Positions 4,981-5,047 of a DNA stretch of 5,047 nucleotides are shown piece by piece (position 1 is the stretch's first letter; every line of letters starts with the position of its first letter). The notes below the pieces were generated by a model. It did not search any database. It was not told where the DNA came from and saw nothing but the letters and a program-made list of their open reading frames with translations. A program made the position numbers and the translations under genes. The DNA lies in contig WFSM01000124.1 in the NCBI GenBank assembly GCA_015485945.1, positions 1-5,047 of the forward strand. The letters are read 5' to 3'. Origin of the DNA: Candidatus Bipolaricaulota bacterium. GTDB taxonomy: Bacteria; Bipolaricaulota; Bipolaricaulia; UBA7950; UBA9294.

Positions 4981-5047
4981 CGGCTGCATAATTCTCACCA
5001 TGTGCCACCAACGCTCCGGCTGAAGGCGGCGGTGTGTTGCTCAGAAG
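4981..5047. other. Right edge, no supported gene
   Basis: These 67 bases hold no feature I can support. A minus-strand frame is open from the window edge through the terminator hairpin to a TAA at 4939-4937 (36 codons, ending in NNPAASCGALEV). It has no visible start and its tail is encoded by the repeat hairpin, so I do not call it a gene; it could be the end of one lying to the right. Confidence 0.3.

Noticed and set aside
4937..5047. Minus-strand frame open from the right edge, ending NNPAASCGALEV
   Set aside because: It has only 36 codons with no start in the window, and its end is encoded by the palindromic repeat. It could be the tail of a gene to the right but cannot be supported here.
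1..5047. CRISPR array, tRNA, rRNA or known riboswitch
   Set aside because: No regularly spaced direct repeats, no tRNA-like cloverleaf and no conserved riboswitch core sequence was seen on either strand.

Overview
The window is bacterial (or possibly archaeal) chromosomal DNA of fairly high GC, about 60% by hand count in the conserved coding stretches. It has Shine-Dalgarno sequences, a sigma70-like promoter, a four-base stop/start overlap and a fragment resembling a transposase. No sequence here allows a confident species call. The mix of a type I restriction-modification locus, insertion-sequence debris and dispersed GC-rich hairpins suggests an accessory region of an environmental genome.

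Left part (1-3346, minus strand): a type I restriction-modification operon read right to left. A promoter with a perfect TATAAT box (3317-3322) is followed by an unrecognised 43-codon ORF with a strong ribosome binding site (3268-3137). That ORF overlaps the start of hsdM by 11 bases. hsdM (3147-676) encodes an 823-residue long-form N6-adenine methyltransferase subunit with an intact AdoMet motif (DPTCGSGS) and NPPF catalytic motif. It overlaps hsdS by ATGA. hsdS starts at 679 and runs off the left edge, so the window shows its first target recognition domain, the central conserved helix region and the first residues of the second half. HsdM and HsdS together would form the methyltransferase. 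No hsdR is visible; it would have to lie outside, probably to the left.

Middle (3347-3671): a spacer between the divergent hsd operon and the plus-strand gene. It contains a short minus-strand ORF whose N-terminus resembles an IS3-family OrfA and then degenerates, a 14-bp inverted repeat (one mismatch), and a weak candidate plus-strand promoter.

Right part (3672-5047, plus strand): one gene for a kelch-repeat protein with an N-terminal membrane segment and six evenly spaced blades (a predicted six-bladed propeller). It is followed by about 390 bases without a convincing gene. This stretch is bracketed by two near-identical hairpins (4681-4700 and 4951-4970) that differ only by a compensatory A-T to G-C change. 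The second is followed by a T-rich run and looks like a terminator. The 250 bases between them can form several stems, some of which contain G-U pairs that would be mismatches on the other strand, so an uncharacterised plus-strand RNA or structured 3' UTR is possible.

The most interesting candidates are the coupled leader ORF in front of hsdM and the hairpin-bounded structured segment after the kelch gene. Neither is proven from sequence alone.
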